40,740 nt of DNA from Spirochaetes bacterium ADurb.Bin133 (GCA_002070605.1 MWDO01000025.1:1-40740), one strand, 5' to 3'. Counted from the first letter of the stretch, positions 24,896-34,267 are shown. The notes: generated by a model not told the origin, from the letters alone. Program-made: numbers and translations.

Positions 24896-25753
24896 ATGAA
24901 AAAATATTTATTAGCGATATTATTATCTATCGGTTTTTTTACTTATTCCCAAGATTTACCGAAAGTAACCGTTCAAAAATTGAAGAAAACGGATAGTTTT
25001 GATAGATTATTTTACGGAGCGAGAGTCGAACCGAATCTTGTCTACAAGCAATACGCGCCTATAACCGGAACTATTACCGAAATTTTTAAAAAGGTGGGAA
25101 GTTACGTAAAAAAGGATACGGAAATCCTTACTATAACGCGAAAGTCTTCGGGAGGCGTTGCGTATAATCCGACTTACGTTAGAGCGCTTTCAGACGGCGT
25201 TATTACGAGTATGAATCTTTTTGAAGGGCTTGAAGTAATAGAGAAGCAGGAGTTGTTTTCGCTGGCGCGTATAACGAGTTATAAAGTTATTCTTTTAGTT
25301 AGCGATAGAGATATTCCTTATATGAAGGTCGGCGCCGTTTGCGCGATAAAAGGGGAGGATAAATTGACCGGTAAAATATCGCAGGTCGCAATAATTCCTA
25401 ATCCGCAAACGGGATTGTTTGAGGTCGAAATAACGTTTCCTAATTATAAGGAGTTGTTTATCGGAAAGTATATCGAAGTTGAGACGAGGGTTAATCAAAT
25501 AAAAGGGATACTTATCGCTCAAAATCAGGTAACCAGAAAATATGGTAAAACTTTTTTGTTGGTTGTTAAAAACGACGTTGTCGATATGAGAGAAATAACT
25601 CTCGGTAAGGTTGTCGGAAGCGACGTTATTATCGCAAGCGGCGTTGAAGAGGGGGAAGAGTTTGTCGCGACTACCAACAGGACGCTAAATCCGGGAGACA
25701 AGGTAGTCGTCGTCCGAGAAGAGAGTAGGGCGAATAAAGAGACAAAAAGGTAA
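24896..25753 (+). CDS. RND efflux periplasmic adaptor (membrane fusion protein)
   Basis: The adaptor links the inner-membrane RND pump to the TolC-like channel. The signal peptide is MKKYLLAILLSIGFFTYS. A biotinyl-lipoyl-like domain (YAPITGTITEIFKKVGSYV and LSDGVITSMNLFEGLEV) lacks a long helical hairpin, and a beta-barrel domain follows (GKISQVAIIPNPQTGLFEVE). About 285 residues, on the short side for MFPs. The ATG at 24896 follows GAGGAGGGG, and it begins 17 nt after the tolC-like stop. Confidence 0.88.
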   Translation: MKKYLLAILLSIGFFTYSQDLPKVTVQKLKKTDSFDRLFYGARVEPNLVYKQYAPITGTITEIFKKVGSYVKKDTEILTITRKSSGGVAYNPTYVRALSDGVITSMNLFEGLEVIEKQELFSLARITSYKVILLVSDRDIPYMKVGAVCAIKGEDKLTGKISQVAIIPNPQTGLFEVEITFPNYKELFIGKYIEVETRVNQIKGILIAQNQVTRKYGKTFLLVVKNDVVDMREITLGKVVGSDVIIASGVEEGEEFVATTNRTLNPGDKVVVVREESRANKETKR

Positions 25754-25812
25754 TTGCAAAAAGGTAATTAATAGAGATAATTAATAATAGAGATAATTAA
25801 TAGAGGTAATTG
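25748..25812 (+). repeat. Short imperfect tandem repeat between MFP and RND genes
   Basis: About four units built on GGTAATTAATAGA (13-16 nt each) fill the whole gap between the two genes. The last unit provides AGAGG as the ribosome-binding site for the RND pump. Copy-number slippage could change the spacing here. Confidence 0.7.
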
Positions 25813-28800
25813 ATGCTACAAAACGTTTTTAATAGAAGAAGAGGCATACTATTAATTGTATTATTAGGAGCGCTTATCGGTTTGATATCGCTCAATCTTC
25901 TACCGATAAAATTGTATCCGGAAATGAGAAAACCGTGGGTAAACGTTTCGGTTCCGGCGGCGGGATATACCGCGGCGGATTATAGAGACGCATACGGAGA
26001 TACGATAGAGACGGCGCTAAACTCTATCGAAGGCGTAGATCTCGTCGAATCAACTTATTCAAGCGGAAGGGCGAACTTTAGATTGGAATTTGAGTGGAAT
26101 CTTGACGTAGACGAGGCGATAAGCCGTACGCAAACGGCTATGGATAGGATCAAGTCCGGACTTCCGGAAGAATCGGAAAATTTTTCCGTCGGCGTTTGGA
26201 GATCGGATACGTCGTATATGTCGATAGCGATTTATTCAACCGAACAGATAGATCAAAAACAGCTTTATTCGGAAGTAGAACCGATATTGAAAAATAAATT
26301 TACCGCGGTTGACGAAGCCGAGAGCGTAGAAATTCTTAACGTCGAAGAGCTTAACGCGTCGATAACTTTAAAACCGGAAGTATTACTCGCTTACGGATTA
26401 TCCGTCGATAACGTACAAACCGCAATAAGAAACGGTTATAAAAACGTATCTATCGGAACGTTTTACGATAAAAGAAACCAGTATAATCTGAGAATATTAA
26501 GAGGAATCGACTCTTTATTTGATATCGAAAAGATAATTATCGGGACGTATGGAAGTAAAACGTTATATTTATCCGATATAGCCGAAGTGAAGGTAGATTA
26601 CGGACTTCCGTCGACGGCGTTTAGGTTTAATTCGGCAAAGTCGGTTTTGATATTTGTTACGCCGAAAGCCGAAGGAAATCTAAAGAAAATGTCGGAGCAG
26701 ATTAGAGATGTATTAAAAAAAGCCGCTCCGGAACTTCCGTCCTACGTAAAATTTGATTATGTATTAGATCCCGCCGAATTTATCGATAAATCTATAAATA
26801 ACGTAATAAATTCCGCATTATTGGGGAGTTTGCTCGCTTTTCTAGTTATTATGTTAATGATCGGCGAGATGAGGAACTCTATAATAATTTTTATATCTAT
26901 TCCTTTGTCGGTAGTTTTATCGTTTATTACCATGAAATTGTTTAACGTTACGATCAACTTGATATCTTTAAGCGGGATGGCTCTCGCCGTCGGAATGATA
27001 GTCGACGCTTCGATAGTGGTAATGGAAAATATTTTTCGACATAGGCAAGAGGCTTTGGAGCGGGCTGAAAAAAAGGGATTTATAGAAATTATTACTTATT
27101 CGGTAAAGGAGGTGCGTTATTCGGTAATATCTTCGACTTTGACGACGGTTTGCGTATTTTTACCCTTGTCGTTTACTTCGCCTTTGACCAGCGGTATTTT
27201 GGGAGATTTGGCAAAAACTGTGGTATTTACTTTGACTTGGTCGATGATAGTAGCGCTATTTATAGTTCCATTGATCGCATATTATCTTTTTAGAACGAAA
27301 AAAAAGAGCGTAGATGAAAAAAAATCTTTGGTTAAACCAAAAAAACATATTTTTCAGAAATTTTCTGAGTTTATTGTGAATATTCTCAATAAGGGATATG
27401 TCTCAAGTTTGAAATACGTTATTTCGTCAAAAACCAGATCGGTTATTTTTATTTGCGCTTCGTTTGCGCTATTAACGTATCTTATTATAGCGGTTTTTCC
27501 TAAGATTCCAAAAGAGATAATAGCAAATCCTAAAAGCGACAGAATTTCTATAAGGTTTAACAATTCTAATATCACGGAACAGGTTCAGGTTTCCGAAGCG
27601 TTAGAACCGTATGAAAAAGATATAATGGAGCGGTATAAATCCGACGTTAAAAATATTTTTACGAGGATAAATAGAAACGGCAGAGGAAGCGTTATAATAA
27701 CTCTCAAATCTACTAAGAATTCGGATAATATTCTTGACTCTATGAAAGAGAGGTATCAATCGATTGAGGACTGGAATTTTGATATTAATTATTGGGATCC
27801 GGCGAGTATGCCCTTGCCCCGGGTTTTTTCGTTGCATATTAAGGTCGACGGACCGGATAGGAATCAAATAATGAATATTCAGGAAAAAATATACGACGAA
27901 ATTCAAAAAGAAAAAATGTACCAATTTCAATTTACAAGTCCGAATACAAGATTTTCAGAAGAGATTATACTAAAGCCTAGATACGAAATATTAAATAATT
28001 TTCCGCAATATTCTTTATCAAGAATTTCTTCAATAATTCGACTGTTTTTAAACGGCGGAAGCGTCGTAAATATGAGCGTCGATAATAAAAAAATGACCGT
28101 CGATATGAAATTCCCCGAAGACTCCGTTAAGTCGCTTAGCGATATTGAGAACTACCTGGTTCCTTACGATAACAAATCCATACCGATAAAACATTTTTTT
28201 ACTTTTGAAAAAACTAAGGGAATTAATCAGATAAGATTGGATAACGGCGTCGAGACTTTTAATATATTCGCCGCGATGAAAAAAGACGAACCGGCGTATA
28301 AGAGGGATAAACTGGAGGAGAGGGTAAAGGAGATCGTTAAAGAAAGAGTCGAGATTCCCGAAGGTTATTACGTTACTTTTCAAGATACGCAGAAAGTAAT
28401 AAACGAGTCCGTTAATTCTTTGATGATAGCGATACTGTTAAGCGTTGGCTTAATATTTATAATACTCGGATTTCAGTTTAACTCGCTAAGAATACCGTTA
28501 ATTATATTAGTTACTATTCCGCTTGGTTTTATTGGAGTAATCGCAAGTCTCTATCTGTTTCGCTCTACTATATCGTTAAATTCAATGCTGGGCGCGATAC
28601 TGCTGGGCGGAATTGTCGTAAACAACGCTATCATAATTATAGATTTTTATCTTAATTATTCAAAAGAAATAAGTTCAAATATCGAAGCTATAATTTACGT
28701 CGCCAAACTTCGATTTAGACCGATAGTTATAACTACGGCGACGACCGTTTTAGGTATGTTGCCCTTGGCTTTGGCGCTTGGCGACGGATCGAATATCATA

Positions 28801-28923
28801 CAGCCGCTTGGAATAGCCGTCTCCGGCGGATTGGTCGTATCTACATTCTTTACTCTCTATATGATCCCTTGCATACTGAGTCTGACAAATATAAGGGGAA
28901 AAAGTCCGAAAATATACGAATAA
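25813..28923 (+). CDS. RND-family efflux transporter, inner-membrane pump
   Basis: This is a proton-driven multidrug-type pump of 1036 residues with the normal 12-helix layout: a first helix at about 11-30, two large periplasmic loops, and a helix bundle in each half. Helix 4 reads GMIVDASIVVMENI, keeping the first of the two aspartates of the AcrB proton relay and replacing the second with Ala, as in many non-AcrB RND groups. Helix 10 reads LLGGIVVNNAIIIIDF, without the AcrB lysine. Substrate cannot be inferred. The start is the ATG at 25813; the TTG one codon earlier is less likely. Confidence 0.92.
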   Translation: MLQNVFNRRRGILLIVLLGALIGLISLNLLPIKLYPEMRKPWVNVSVPAAGYTAADYRDAYGDTIETALNSIEGVDLVESTYSSGRANFRLEFEWNLDVDEAISRTQTAMDRIKSGLPEESENFSVGVWRSDTSYMSIAIYSTEQIDQKQLYSEVEPILKNKFTAVDEAESVEILNVEELNASITLKPEVLLAYGLSVDNVQTAIRNGYKNVSIGTFYDKRNQYNLRILRGIDSLFDIEKIIIGTYGSKTLYLSDIAEVKVDYGLPSTAFRFNSAKSVLIFVTPKAEGNLKKMSEQIRDVLKKAAPELPSYVKFDYVLDPAEFIDKSINNVINSALLGSLLAFLVIMLMIGEMRNSIIIFISIPLSVVLSFITMKLFNVTINLISLSGMALAVGMIVDASIVVMENIFRHRQEALERAEKKGFIEIITYSVKEVRYSVISSTLTTVCVFLPLSFTSPLTSGILGDLAKTVVFTLTWSMIVALFIVPLIAYYLFRTKKKSVDEKKSLVKPKKHIFQKFSEFIVNILNKGYVSSLKYVISSKTRSVIFICASFALLTYLIIAVFPKIPKEIIANPKSDRISIRFNNSNITEQVQVSEALEPYEKDIMERYKSDVKNIFTRINRNGRGSVIITLKSTKNSDNILDSMKERYQSIEDWNFDINYWDPASMPLPRVFSLHIKVDGPDRNQIMNIQEKIYDEIQKEKMYQFQFTSPNTRFSEEIILKPRYEILNNFPQYSLSRISSIIRLFLNGGSVVNMSVDNKKMTVDMKFPEDSVKSLSDIENYLVPYDNKSIPIKHFFTFEKTKGINQIRLDNGVETFNIFAAMKKDEPAYKRDKLEERVKEIVKERVEIPEGYYVTFQDTQKVINESVNSLMIAILLSVGLIFIILGFQFNSLRIPLIILVTIPLGFIGVIASLYLFRSTISLNSMLGAILLGGIVVNNAIIIIDFYLNYSKEISSNIEAIIYVAKLRFRPIVITTATTVLGMLPLALALGDGSNIIQPLGIAVSGGLVVSTFFTLYMIPCILSLTNIRGKSPKIYE

Positions 28924-28943
28924 TCCGAATATTTAGTCAATAG

Positions 28944-29099
28944 CCGCTCCGTCGGTTTTTTGGGGAATAACAAATATACACATATGGAGCTAAAAATAAA
29001 AATGACACATATGGAGCTATACGCGGCGCTCCTCGATGAGAGAATTGACGCATATGGAGCTCCATACGCCGCGCCGCTCCAAAAAACCGACGGGATACG
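28944..29099 (+). mobile_element. Intact MITE-like element E with perfect 15-bp inverted termini
   Basis: The left end CCGCTCCGTCGGTTTTTTGG (28944 on) and the right end CCAAAAAACCGACGGGATACG (to 29099) share a perfect 15-bp inverted repeat. GTCAATAG occurs directly outside both ends (28936-28943 and 29100-29107). Three motif copies are at 28975-28986 (TATAC variant), 29002-29013 (ATGAC variant) and 29045-29056. GGAGC/GCTCC hairpins occupy 29013-29032 and 29056-29080. It lies between the convergent ends of the RND and OPRT-like genes and encodes nothing recognisable. Confidence 0.85.
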
Positions 29100-29119
29100 G
29101 TCAATAGAGCGTAATGGGA

Positions 29120-29986
29120 TTATATTTTTATTCCGAAAGAGTCGAAATTAATACTATACGGGTTTTCTGAGACGCATCTTGTCGCTTTATCTTTTGTCGA
29201 TTTATTTGTAGAATTTAGCGACTCTTTTAGAAAATCAATATTTTTAGTTAAAAAGGATTTTCCGTATTCGATTGAATTTTGGGTAAAATCCTTGATAGAT
29301 TGATACTGCTTTTCAGTTATAAGGGCGGCGTTTTTGGCGCTGTTAAAAAAAGAGTCGTTGATAAATACGGAGGAGTAAGATTCAATCCCGGATTTTTTAA
29401 GGAATTCCGCGCCGCCTTGCATTCTGTCGACTATAGAGCCGGAAAAAATAATTTCGCCATTAATTTTTTTTATAGCCGGTATCCAGGCTCTTTCGTAACT
29501 CGACGCTTGAGTTATAAGATCCGCTATGTGCGCTACTTTGGAATTCCGAACGTCTTCAATCTTTTTCTCTGTAGAATAGACCGATAAATCTTTGAAAATA
29601 AAAAGATGAGGCTTACCTGATAAATATGAAATAGGAATTGAAAAAATCCAGTCTCTCCGCTCGCCGCCGGATATATAGGAGGCGTTTTGAAAAGAGGGAT
29701 TTATTTTTATTTCGTCGTAAAAAAGATTAATAGCTTTATTGAATAATTCGTTATTGGTATAAAAATCTGTAACCGTCTTAGTTAGGCGCGCGGGAAAATC
29801 AGATTTATCCGATATATTTTTATCAATAAAATCAAGCAATAAGTTAGATTCATCTTCGCCGCCGTATAAAAAATGAGTATTTATAAAAAAAGGTCCTATA
29901 GTTCCCGACGTATACCAAAACGGCGCGCCTTCGTTCGAACATCTAATAGCGCCCGTTTTAAATAACGACTCTTCAATAACGTTCAT
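29120..29986 (-). CDS. Orotate-phosphoribosyltransferase-like protein
   Basis: The 288-residue protein has PRTase-like blocks: YISGGERRDWIFSIPISYLS followed by PHLFIFKD, then VAHIADLITQASSY where OPRTs carry the PRPP-binding V-x-x-x-D-D/E-V-x-T-x-G loop. Only part of that loop motif is kept, so catalytic activity is doubtful. It overlaps the ParB-like gene by 14 nt, which suggests that the two products work together. True PyrE is shorter (about 210 residues); this may be a regulatory or specialised member. Confidence 0.62.
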   Translation of the reverse strand: MNVIEESLFKTGAIRCSNEGAPFWYTSGTIGPFFINTHFLYGGEDESNLLLDFIDKNISDKSDFPARLTKTVTDFYTNNELFNKAINLFYDEIKINPSFQNASYISGGERRDWIFSIPISYLSGKPHLFIFKDLSVYSTEKKIEDVRNSKVAHIADLITQASSYERAWIPAIKKINGEIIFSGSIVDRMQGGAEFLKKSGIESYSSVFINDSFFNSAKNAALITEKQYQSIKDFTQNSIEYGKSFLTKNIDFLKESLNSTNKSTKDKATRCVSENPYSINFDSFGIKI

Positions 29987-30899
29987 ATTTTCTCCTCGAA
30001 AATAATCTTTTTATAAGGCGAATTAAAAACATAATAGGACCTTCGCCGAATTTGGCGCTGTAAGAACGAACCGCTTCAGATATTGAAACGTCTTTACCGT
30101 ATTTTGATTTGATTTCATCCCAATGCCGTATAATCCAGATATATAAATCGCCGGAAGTCCTGCCGATGAATCTATTTATAATTTTCTCCTCTTCTATTTC
30201 GCTAACGATCGGTAGAAAGAGATTGTCGAACCAACTTAAAAGAGCTTCTTCAAACGAAACCGGACCTTTTTTATCTATTCCAAGAAAATATTGATGACCC
30301 GATATATGCGACATTATATCGTCGAATCTTCCGGGGGAGCTGAATTCCAGTTTTGATATATCTCGAAAAGTATCTAGTTTGGTCGTCTCTAGAAATATTT
30401 CTTTTTCATGCTGAATAATAATTTTTTGAAGCTCCTCTTTAGTCGTCGAAGCGTCAAGTTTGATATCTGTTTGAATTTCAACCACCTCGGCGTCGATGAA
30501 CTCTTTTCCCTGTCTTTTAGATACCGAAACTCTATGATTACCGTCGCGCACAAAATAAACTCCGCCGAGTTGGTACACTTTAATGGGCGGTAAGATAATA
30601 TCTTTATAGTGAGCTTCGTCGATTTTTTCCCATCTGTTTCGCAAATTTTTACGTTCGGGAAGAAACTCTCTTGTAAAATCGTTATATCTCCCTTCGCTTC
30701 CGACAATATCTTCTATCGGAACATACCGCATCCCTTTGTAAGTTTCATTTTTTATCTTCACCATTTTTATTACTTCGCTGAAAGATAACAAAGAGTTGCT
30801 CTTCCCTTTTATCTTAGATACGATATTTCTAAATATACCTTCAAAATAAGCTTTATCAAAATCTTCTTTGGTCTTTTCTTTAATTATTAAATCTGCCAT
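29973..30899 (-). CDS. ParB/Srx-fold-like protein
   Basis: This is a 308-residue protein with a central ParB-N-like block at about 90-145: ILPPIKVYQLGGVYFVRDGN, HRVSVSKRQGKE and IDAEVVEI. The RDGNHR motif is the nucleotide-binding signature of this fold. The flanking regions are helical and charged, and the C-terminus ends in a basic RLIKRLFSRRKYERY tail. No helix-turn-helix as in true chromosomal ParB is obvious. It is co-transcribed with the metallophosphoesterase upstream and the OPRT-like gene downstream. Confidence 0.6.
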   Translation of the reverse strand: MADLIIKEKTKEDFDKAYFEGIFRNIVSKIKGKSNSLLSFSEVIKMVKIKNETYKGMRYVPIEDIVGSEGRYNDFTREFLPERKNLRNRWEKIDEAHYKDIILPPIKVYQLGGVYFVRDGNHRVSVSKRQGKEFIDAEVVEIQTDIKLDASTTKEELQKIIIQHEKEIFLETTKLDTFRDISKLEFSSPGRFDDIMSHISGHQYFLGIDKKGPVSFEEALLSWFDNLFLPIVSEIEEEKIINRFIGRTSGDLYIWIIRHWDEIKSKYGKDVSISEAVRSYSAKFGEGPIMFLIRLIKRLFSRRKYERY

Positions 30900-30921
30900 A
30901 AATTCTCTCTAATAAAATATT

Positions 30922-31554
30922 CTAAATCTTCGATCTATAATAACCGGAGCAATTAATAACTTTAGTTTTATAATATTTAATAATTTTTGGATCGTTTCTA
31001 TTTGTTAAATGCACGTGTCCGTGTAAAAAATATTTGGGTTTAAATAATTTGATAAACAGGTTGAACGCTTTTAAACCGTTATGACAAGGATCCGGTTTAT
31101 CTCCAACGCCAAAAGGCGGAGAGTGGGCTACGAATATATCTAAATATCTTCCTTTAAATAACTTATTAAATAATAATCCGGGAAGCAGTTTAAGCAGATG
31201 AAAATATACTTCCCGCTGTCTATATTGAAACGGTCCGCCGTTATACCATACCGTCCCCTGAAAACCGCAAATCAACGTTCCTTTGAAATTATGAAATTTT
31301 AAGTGTAGATTGTGAAAACATTTTGGCGCGTCGAGTCTCTTTTTACCGTATATATTTTTTTTTAATCTGTTCGCGTTAACGTGATTGCCCACGACAAAGA
31401 AAACCGGAACGTTCAATTCGCTCATAATAAAATCTAAATAACTGAAAGAGATATCTCCGCAACTTATTACAAAATCGACTCCCTCCATTCTGTCCCTTAG
31501 TTGCTCTGAATAAATAATAGGATCAATCCAATCCGATACGCATAAAATATCCAT
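30922..31554 (-). CDS. Calcineurin-like metallophosphoesterase
   Basis: A 210-residue phosphoesterase. Metal-site motifs are SDWIDP (where classic members have D-x-H), CGDIS, GNHVN, AHSPP and LHGHVH, in the normal order. The missing His in motif I is replaced by the D-x-x-D pattern. It is likely a cytoplasmic phosphodiesterase or phosphatase with unknown substrate. It starts 44 nt after the zinc-ribbon gene and ends 22 nt before the ParB-like gene. Confidence 0.8.
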   Translation of the reverse strand: MDILCVSDWIDPIIYSEQLRDRMEGVDFVISCGDISFSYLDFIMSELNVPVFFVVGNHVNANRLKKNIYGKKRLDAPKCFHNLHLKFHNFKGTLICGFQGTVWYNGGPFQYRQREVYFHLLKLLPGLLFNKLFKGRYLDIFVAHSPPFGVGDKPDPCHNGLKAFNLFIKLFKPKYFLHGHVHLTNRNDPKIIKYYKTKVINCSGYYRSKI

Positions 31555-31597
31555 AAATCCCCGGTATTATCTAAGCCAAAATTTATAAAAAAAGAAA

Positions 31598-31816
31598 CTA
31601 TTTTCGCCTTTGCCTAATATTTATTGCATCTTTACACTCTTTGCTGCATGTCGGATGAGATGAAGACTCCTCGTTAGAAACAAAATAATTTCCGCAAACT
31701 TGGCATCTTTCGTAATTAATTACGCAACTCTCGTTACAGAATTCTCTATCCATTTCATCTTTTGCTAACTCAAAATAATTACCGCAATAAATACATCGTT
31801 TATAAATAGTTATCAT
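31598..31816 (-). CDS. Small double zinc-ribbon protein
   Basis: The 72-residue protein contains two similar cysteine modules: CIYCGNYFEL, later FCNESC, and CQVCGNYFV, later TCSKEC. Each gives a four-cysteine zinc site of the treble-clef or FCS type. It probably binds nucleic acid or protein, but no function is known to me. It is first in the run with the phosphoesterase, ParB-like and OPRT-like genes and divergent from the MBL-cNMP gene. Confidence 0.72.
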   Translation of the reverse strand: MITIYKRCIYCGNYFELAKDEMDREFCNESCVINYERCQVCGNYFVSNEESSSHPTCSKECKDAINIRQRRK

Positions 31817-31874
31817 CCATTATGAATAATATCATTTTTTTTATTTTTTTCAAAGTAAAAGTAGAAAATCTATG

Positions 31875-31951
31875 CGCCCGTCAGGTTTTTTTGGGGCGAA
31901 AGAAAAATGACACATATGCGCCGCTCCCCGATGAAAAATTTGACACATATG
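31875..31951 (+). repeat. TTGACRCATATG repeat cluster F
   Basis: The left terminus CCCGTCAGGTTTTTTTGGGG is at 31877-31896, with one extra base. There are two motif copies (31907-31918, an ATGAC variant, and 31940-31951), separated by GCGCCGCTCCCCGATGAAAA, the commonest spacer type. The right terminus is missing, so this is a truncated member in the divergent gap upstream of two operons. Confidence 0.8.
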
Positions 31952-32011
31952 GCGATTTGTTTTATAAATTGCTTTCAATTTTTCTAAGAAAATATTATTG
32001 CGCGAAATAGG

Positions 32012-32041
32012 TTGAAATTTATGGGGAGATTATTGTATAAT
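32012..32041 (+). promoter_or_regulatory. Promoter of the MBL-cNMP gene
   Basis: TTGAAA (32012-32017), 18 nt, TATAAT (32036-32041), about 33 nt before the ATG. Confidence 0.6.
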
Positions 32042-32073
32042 CGTTTATTATTATAAATACGCGGGAAACTATT

Positions 32074-34233
32074 ATGAGCGGCGATAAGTATATATATTTA
32101 CCGAAAGGCGGTATAATAATTGATACGTCGATAGGAGCGATTCAGCTTGGAGCGCCTCCCGAGACTATTAAAGATTCGATGAGTTTAAATAGGGCGGTGC
32201 CGACATATTACATAGCTCCGAAGAATTTATTTTCGCATAAAAAGATGTCAAGTTTAATTGATATCGAATTTCCGTGTTATTTTAATTATTACGTATTGCA
32301 TAAGAGTATAACGATATTTTGTACAAAACGGCAGAGCGAGGCGATCGGAGGTTTTTTCAGCGAGTCTTATTTTGGACCTAAAGAGTTAAATCTTGAAATA
32401 GAGTATATTGACGGTAAGAACAATCCTTATTTTCCAGATATGAAAAAGGAGTTGGAATATTTTTCCACGCATCCCAAAGAGAACAGGCCTATGGTTCTTA
32501 AGGATTTCATAGAATTTGTAATATTGCAAGAAAATAAGACTATTTCATACAAAGGTATTACTTTTTATCTTGACGTAAATAGTAATAAAATTTTGATAAA
32601 CGACAAGGGAGTCGAATACGAGTTAGACTGGAATTTGGATTATGATAATTCTGAGGTTAAAAAAAACGAGAGCGATTCTATATTTCTACCTCCGTCTTTT
32701 GGGATAACGACGTTAGGGTCGTCGCATGGGTTCGATCCAAAAGGAAAGACCAGCGGTTTTATATTTTGGATCAACGGTAGCGGAATAATGATTGATCCTC
32801 CGATTGATTCGGCTTTGTGGCTTATCGACGAGAACGTCGATCCCAGAATGGTTAACTCCGTAATATTGACGCACTGTCATTCCGACCACGACGCGGGAGT
32901 TATGCAGAAAATTTTACAGGAGGGGAGAGTTACGCTTTATACGACTTCGACAATATTTACGAGTTTTATAAAAAAGACCTCTTTATTAACCGGATTAAAC
33001 GAGATAGATATAGTGGAATTGATTGATTTTATACCGGTTATGATTGGCAAACCGATTAATATTAATGGAGCTATGGTTACGTTTAGTTATCGGCTTCATT
33101 CTATCCCTACTATCGGGTTTGAAGTTTTTTTTAAGGGTAAAACGGTCGTGTATACTTCGGATCATCTCAACGGGAAAAAATATTTTGATAATCTGAAGGA
33201 GTTGGGGGTTTTACCCGACGGTAGATATGAAGAGTTAAGCAATTTTAACTGGCGTAAAGATATTATTATCCATGAAGCGGGGATTCCGCCGTTGCATACG
33301 CCGATAGAAGTTTTATTAGAATTACCCGACGAGGTTAAGAAAAATATTTTTCTCGTTCATACCGATAAAAGCAAGATTCCCGAAGGTTCGAATCTCACGG
33401 TATCTCCGACGGGGTTGTCAAATACTATGAATATTCAAGTTCAAGCCTCGGTTCATTCGGAATCTGTTCAGATATTAAACCTTGTATCCGGTTTGGATAT
33501 GTTTATGGATATAAAATTTGAAAAAGCGGCCGAGTTTTTAAGCATTATAAAGTATAGAAGGTTTAAAAAAGGGGAGTGTCTGATTAAAGAGGGGGATTTT
33601 GGGAGAAGATTTTATATTATAGTCGCCGGAAGAGCTAAATTAATAGAGAAGGGACTTGAGAAGGCAATTTTGACTTCGGGGAGTTATTTTGGAGAGACCG
33701 CTCTGATTTTAAACAGCTTGACAACCGGCACGTTGATAGCGCTTACCGATATAGTCGCGATGGTAATAGAAAAAGAGGATTTTCTTATGTTTTTGGCGAA
33801 TACTCCCGTATATGAAAAGTTAAAAAAACTCGGCTCGGTAAGAAGTCAGGGGTCTTGGGAGGCGATAGAATTAAATCCTTTATTCAATAGTATGACAATT
33901 AATCAAAAGAATCAGTTAGAACTTCTTTTTAATTTTGAAAAGGTGAATAAAAACGATGTTATTGTTCATAGTAATAAAGCGCTGGATTTTGCCTTTATTT
34001 GGAATACCGGTTCCGGCGTAATAAAGGATAAAAACAACAAAATTGAGAAAATTTTAAAAAAGGGGGATTTTGTTGGAAATCCGATGTACTTAGTTGGAGA
34101 AAAGGCGCTGGATAAAACGGTAATTGCCGATAGCGATTCTACTATATTCAAGATAAATTGGGATAGCATGCTGAAATTTTATCAGAAGAATCCCAGGATA
34201 TTGCTTGAATTAAGAGATATGGATGAATATTAG
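32074..34233 (+). CDS. Metallo-beta-lactamase fold protein with two cyclic-nucleotide-binding-like domains
   Basis: The 719-residue protein has three parts. The N-terminal 200 residues (YLPKGGIIIDTSIGAIQLGA) are unassigned. An RNase Z-like MBL domain follows, with H267-C-H269-S-D271-H272 and later a conserved YTSDH. The third part is a cNMP-binding domain at about 485-590 (FKKGECLIKEGDFGRRFYII, then FGETALILN), followed by a second, degenerate one (about 610-700). The phosphate-binding cassette keeps FGE but has Thr where CAP-type domains have the Arg that holds the cyclic phosphate, so nucleotide binding is uncertain. The layout is reminiscent of spirochaete MBL-cNMP proteins. It stands alone with its own promoter. 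Confidence 0.8.
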   Translation: MSGDKYIYLPKGGIIIDTSIGAIQLGAPPETIKDSMSLNRAVPTYYIAPKNLFSHKKMSSLIDIEFPCYFNYYVLHKSITIFCTKRQSEAIGGFFSESYFGPKELNLEIEYIDGKNNPYFPDMKKELEYFSTHPKENRPMVLKDFIEFVILQENKTISYKGITFYLDVNSNKILINDKGVEYELDWNLDYDNSEVKKNESDSIFLPPSFGITTLGSSHGFDPKGKTSGFIFWINGSGIMIDPPIDSALWLIDENVDPRMVNSVILTHCHSDHDAGVMQKILQEGRVTLYTTSTIFTSFIKKTSLLTGLNEIDIVELIDFIPVMIGKPININGAMVTFSYRLHSIPTIGFEVFFKGKTVVYTSDHLNGKKYFDNLKELGVLPDGRYEELSNFNWRKDIIIHEAGIPPLHTPIEVLLELPDEVKKNIFLVHTDKSKIPEGSNLTVSPTGLSNTMNIQVQASVHSESVQILNLVSGLDMFMDIKFEKAAEFLSIIKYRRFKKGECLIKEGDFGRRFYIIVAGRAKLIEKGLEKAILTSGSYFGETALILNSLTTGTLIALTDIVAMVIEKEDFLMFLANTPVYEKLKKLGSVRSQGSWEAIELNPLFNSMTINQKNQLELLFNFEKVNKNDVIVHSNKALDFAFIWNTGSGVIKDKNNKIEKILKKGDFVGNPMYLVGEKALDKTVIADSDSTIFKINWDSMLKFYQKNPRILLELRDMDEY

Positions 34234-34267
34234 TTAATTGAAAGCAATAATTTTTTTTTGTAATTCT

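Noticed and set aside
28960-29151. ORF of 63 codons inside element E
   Set aside because: Consists of the element's motifs and terminus; no start signal and no recognisable product.
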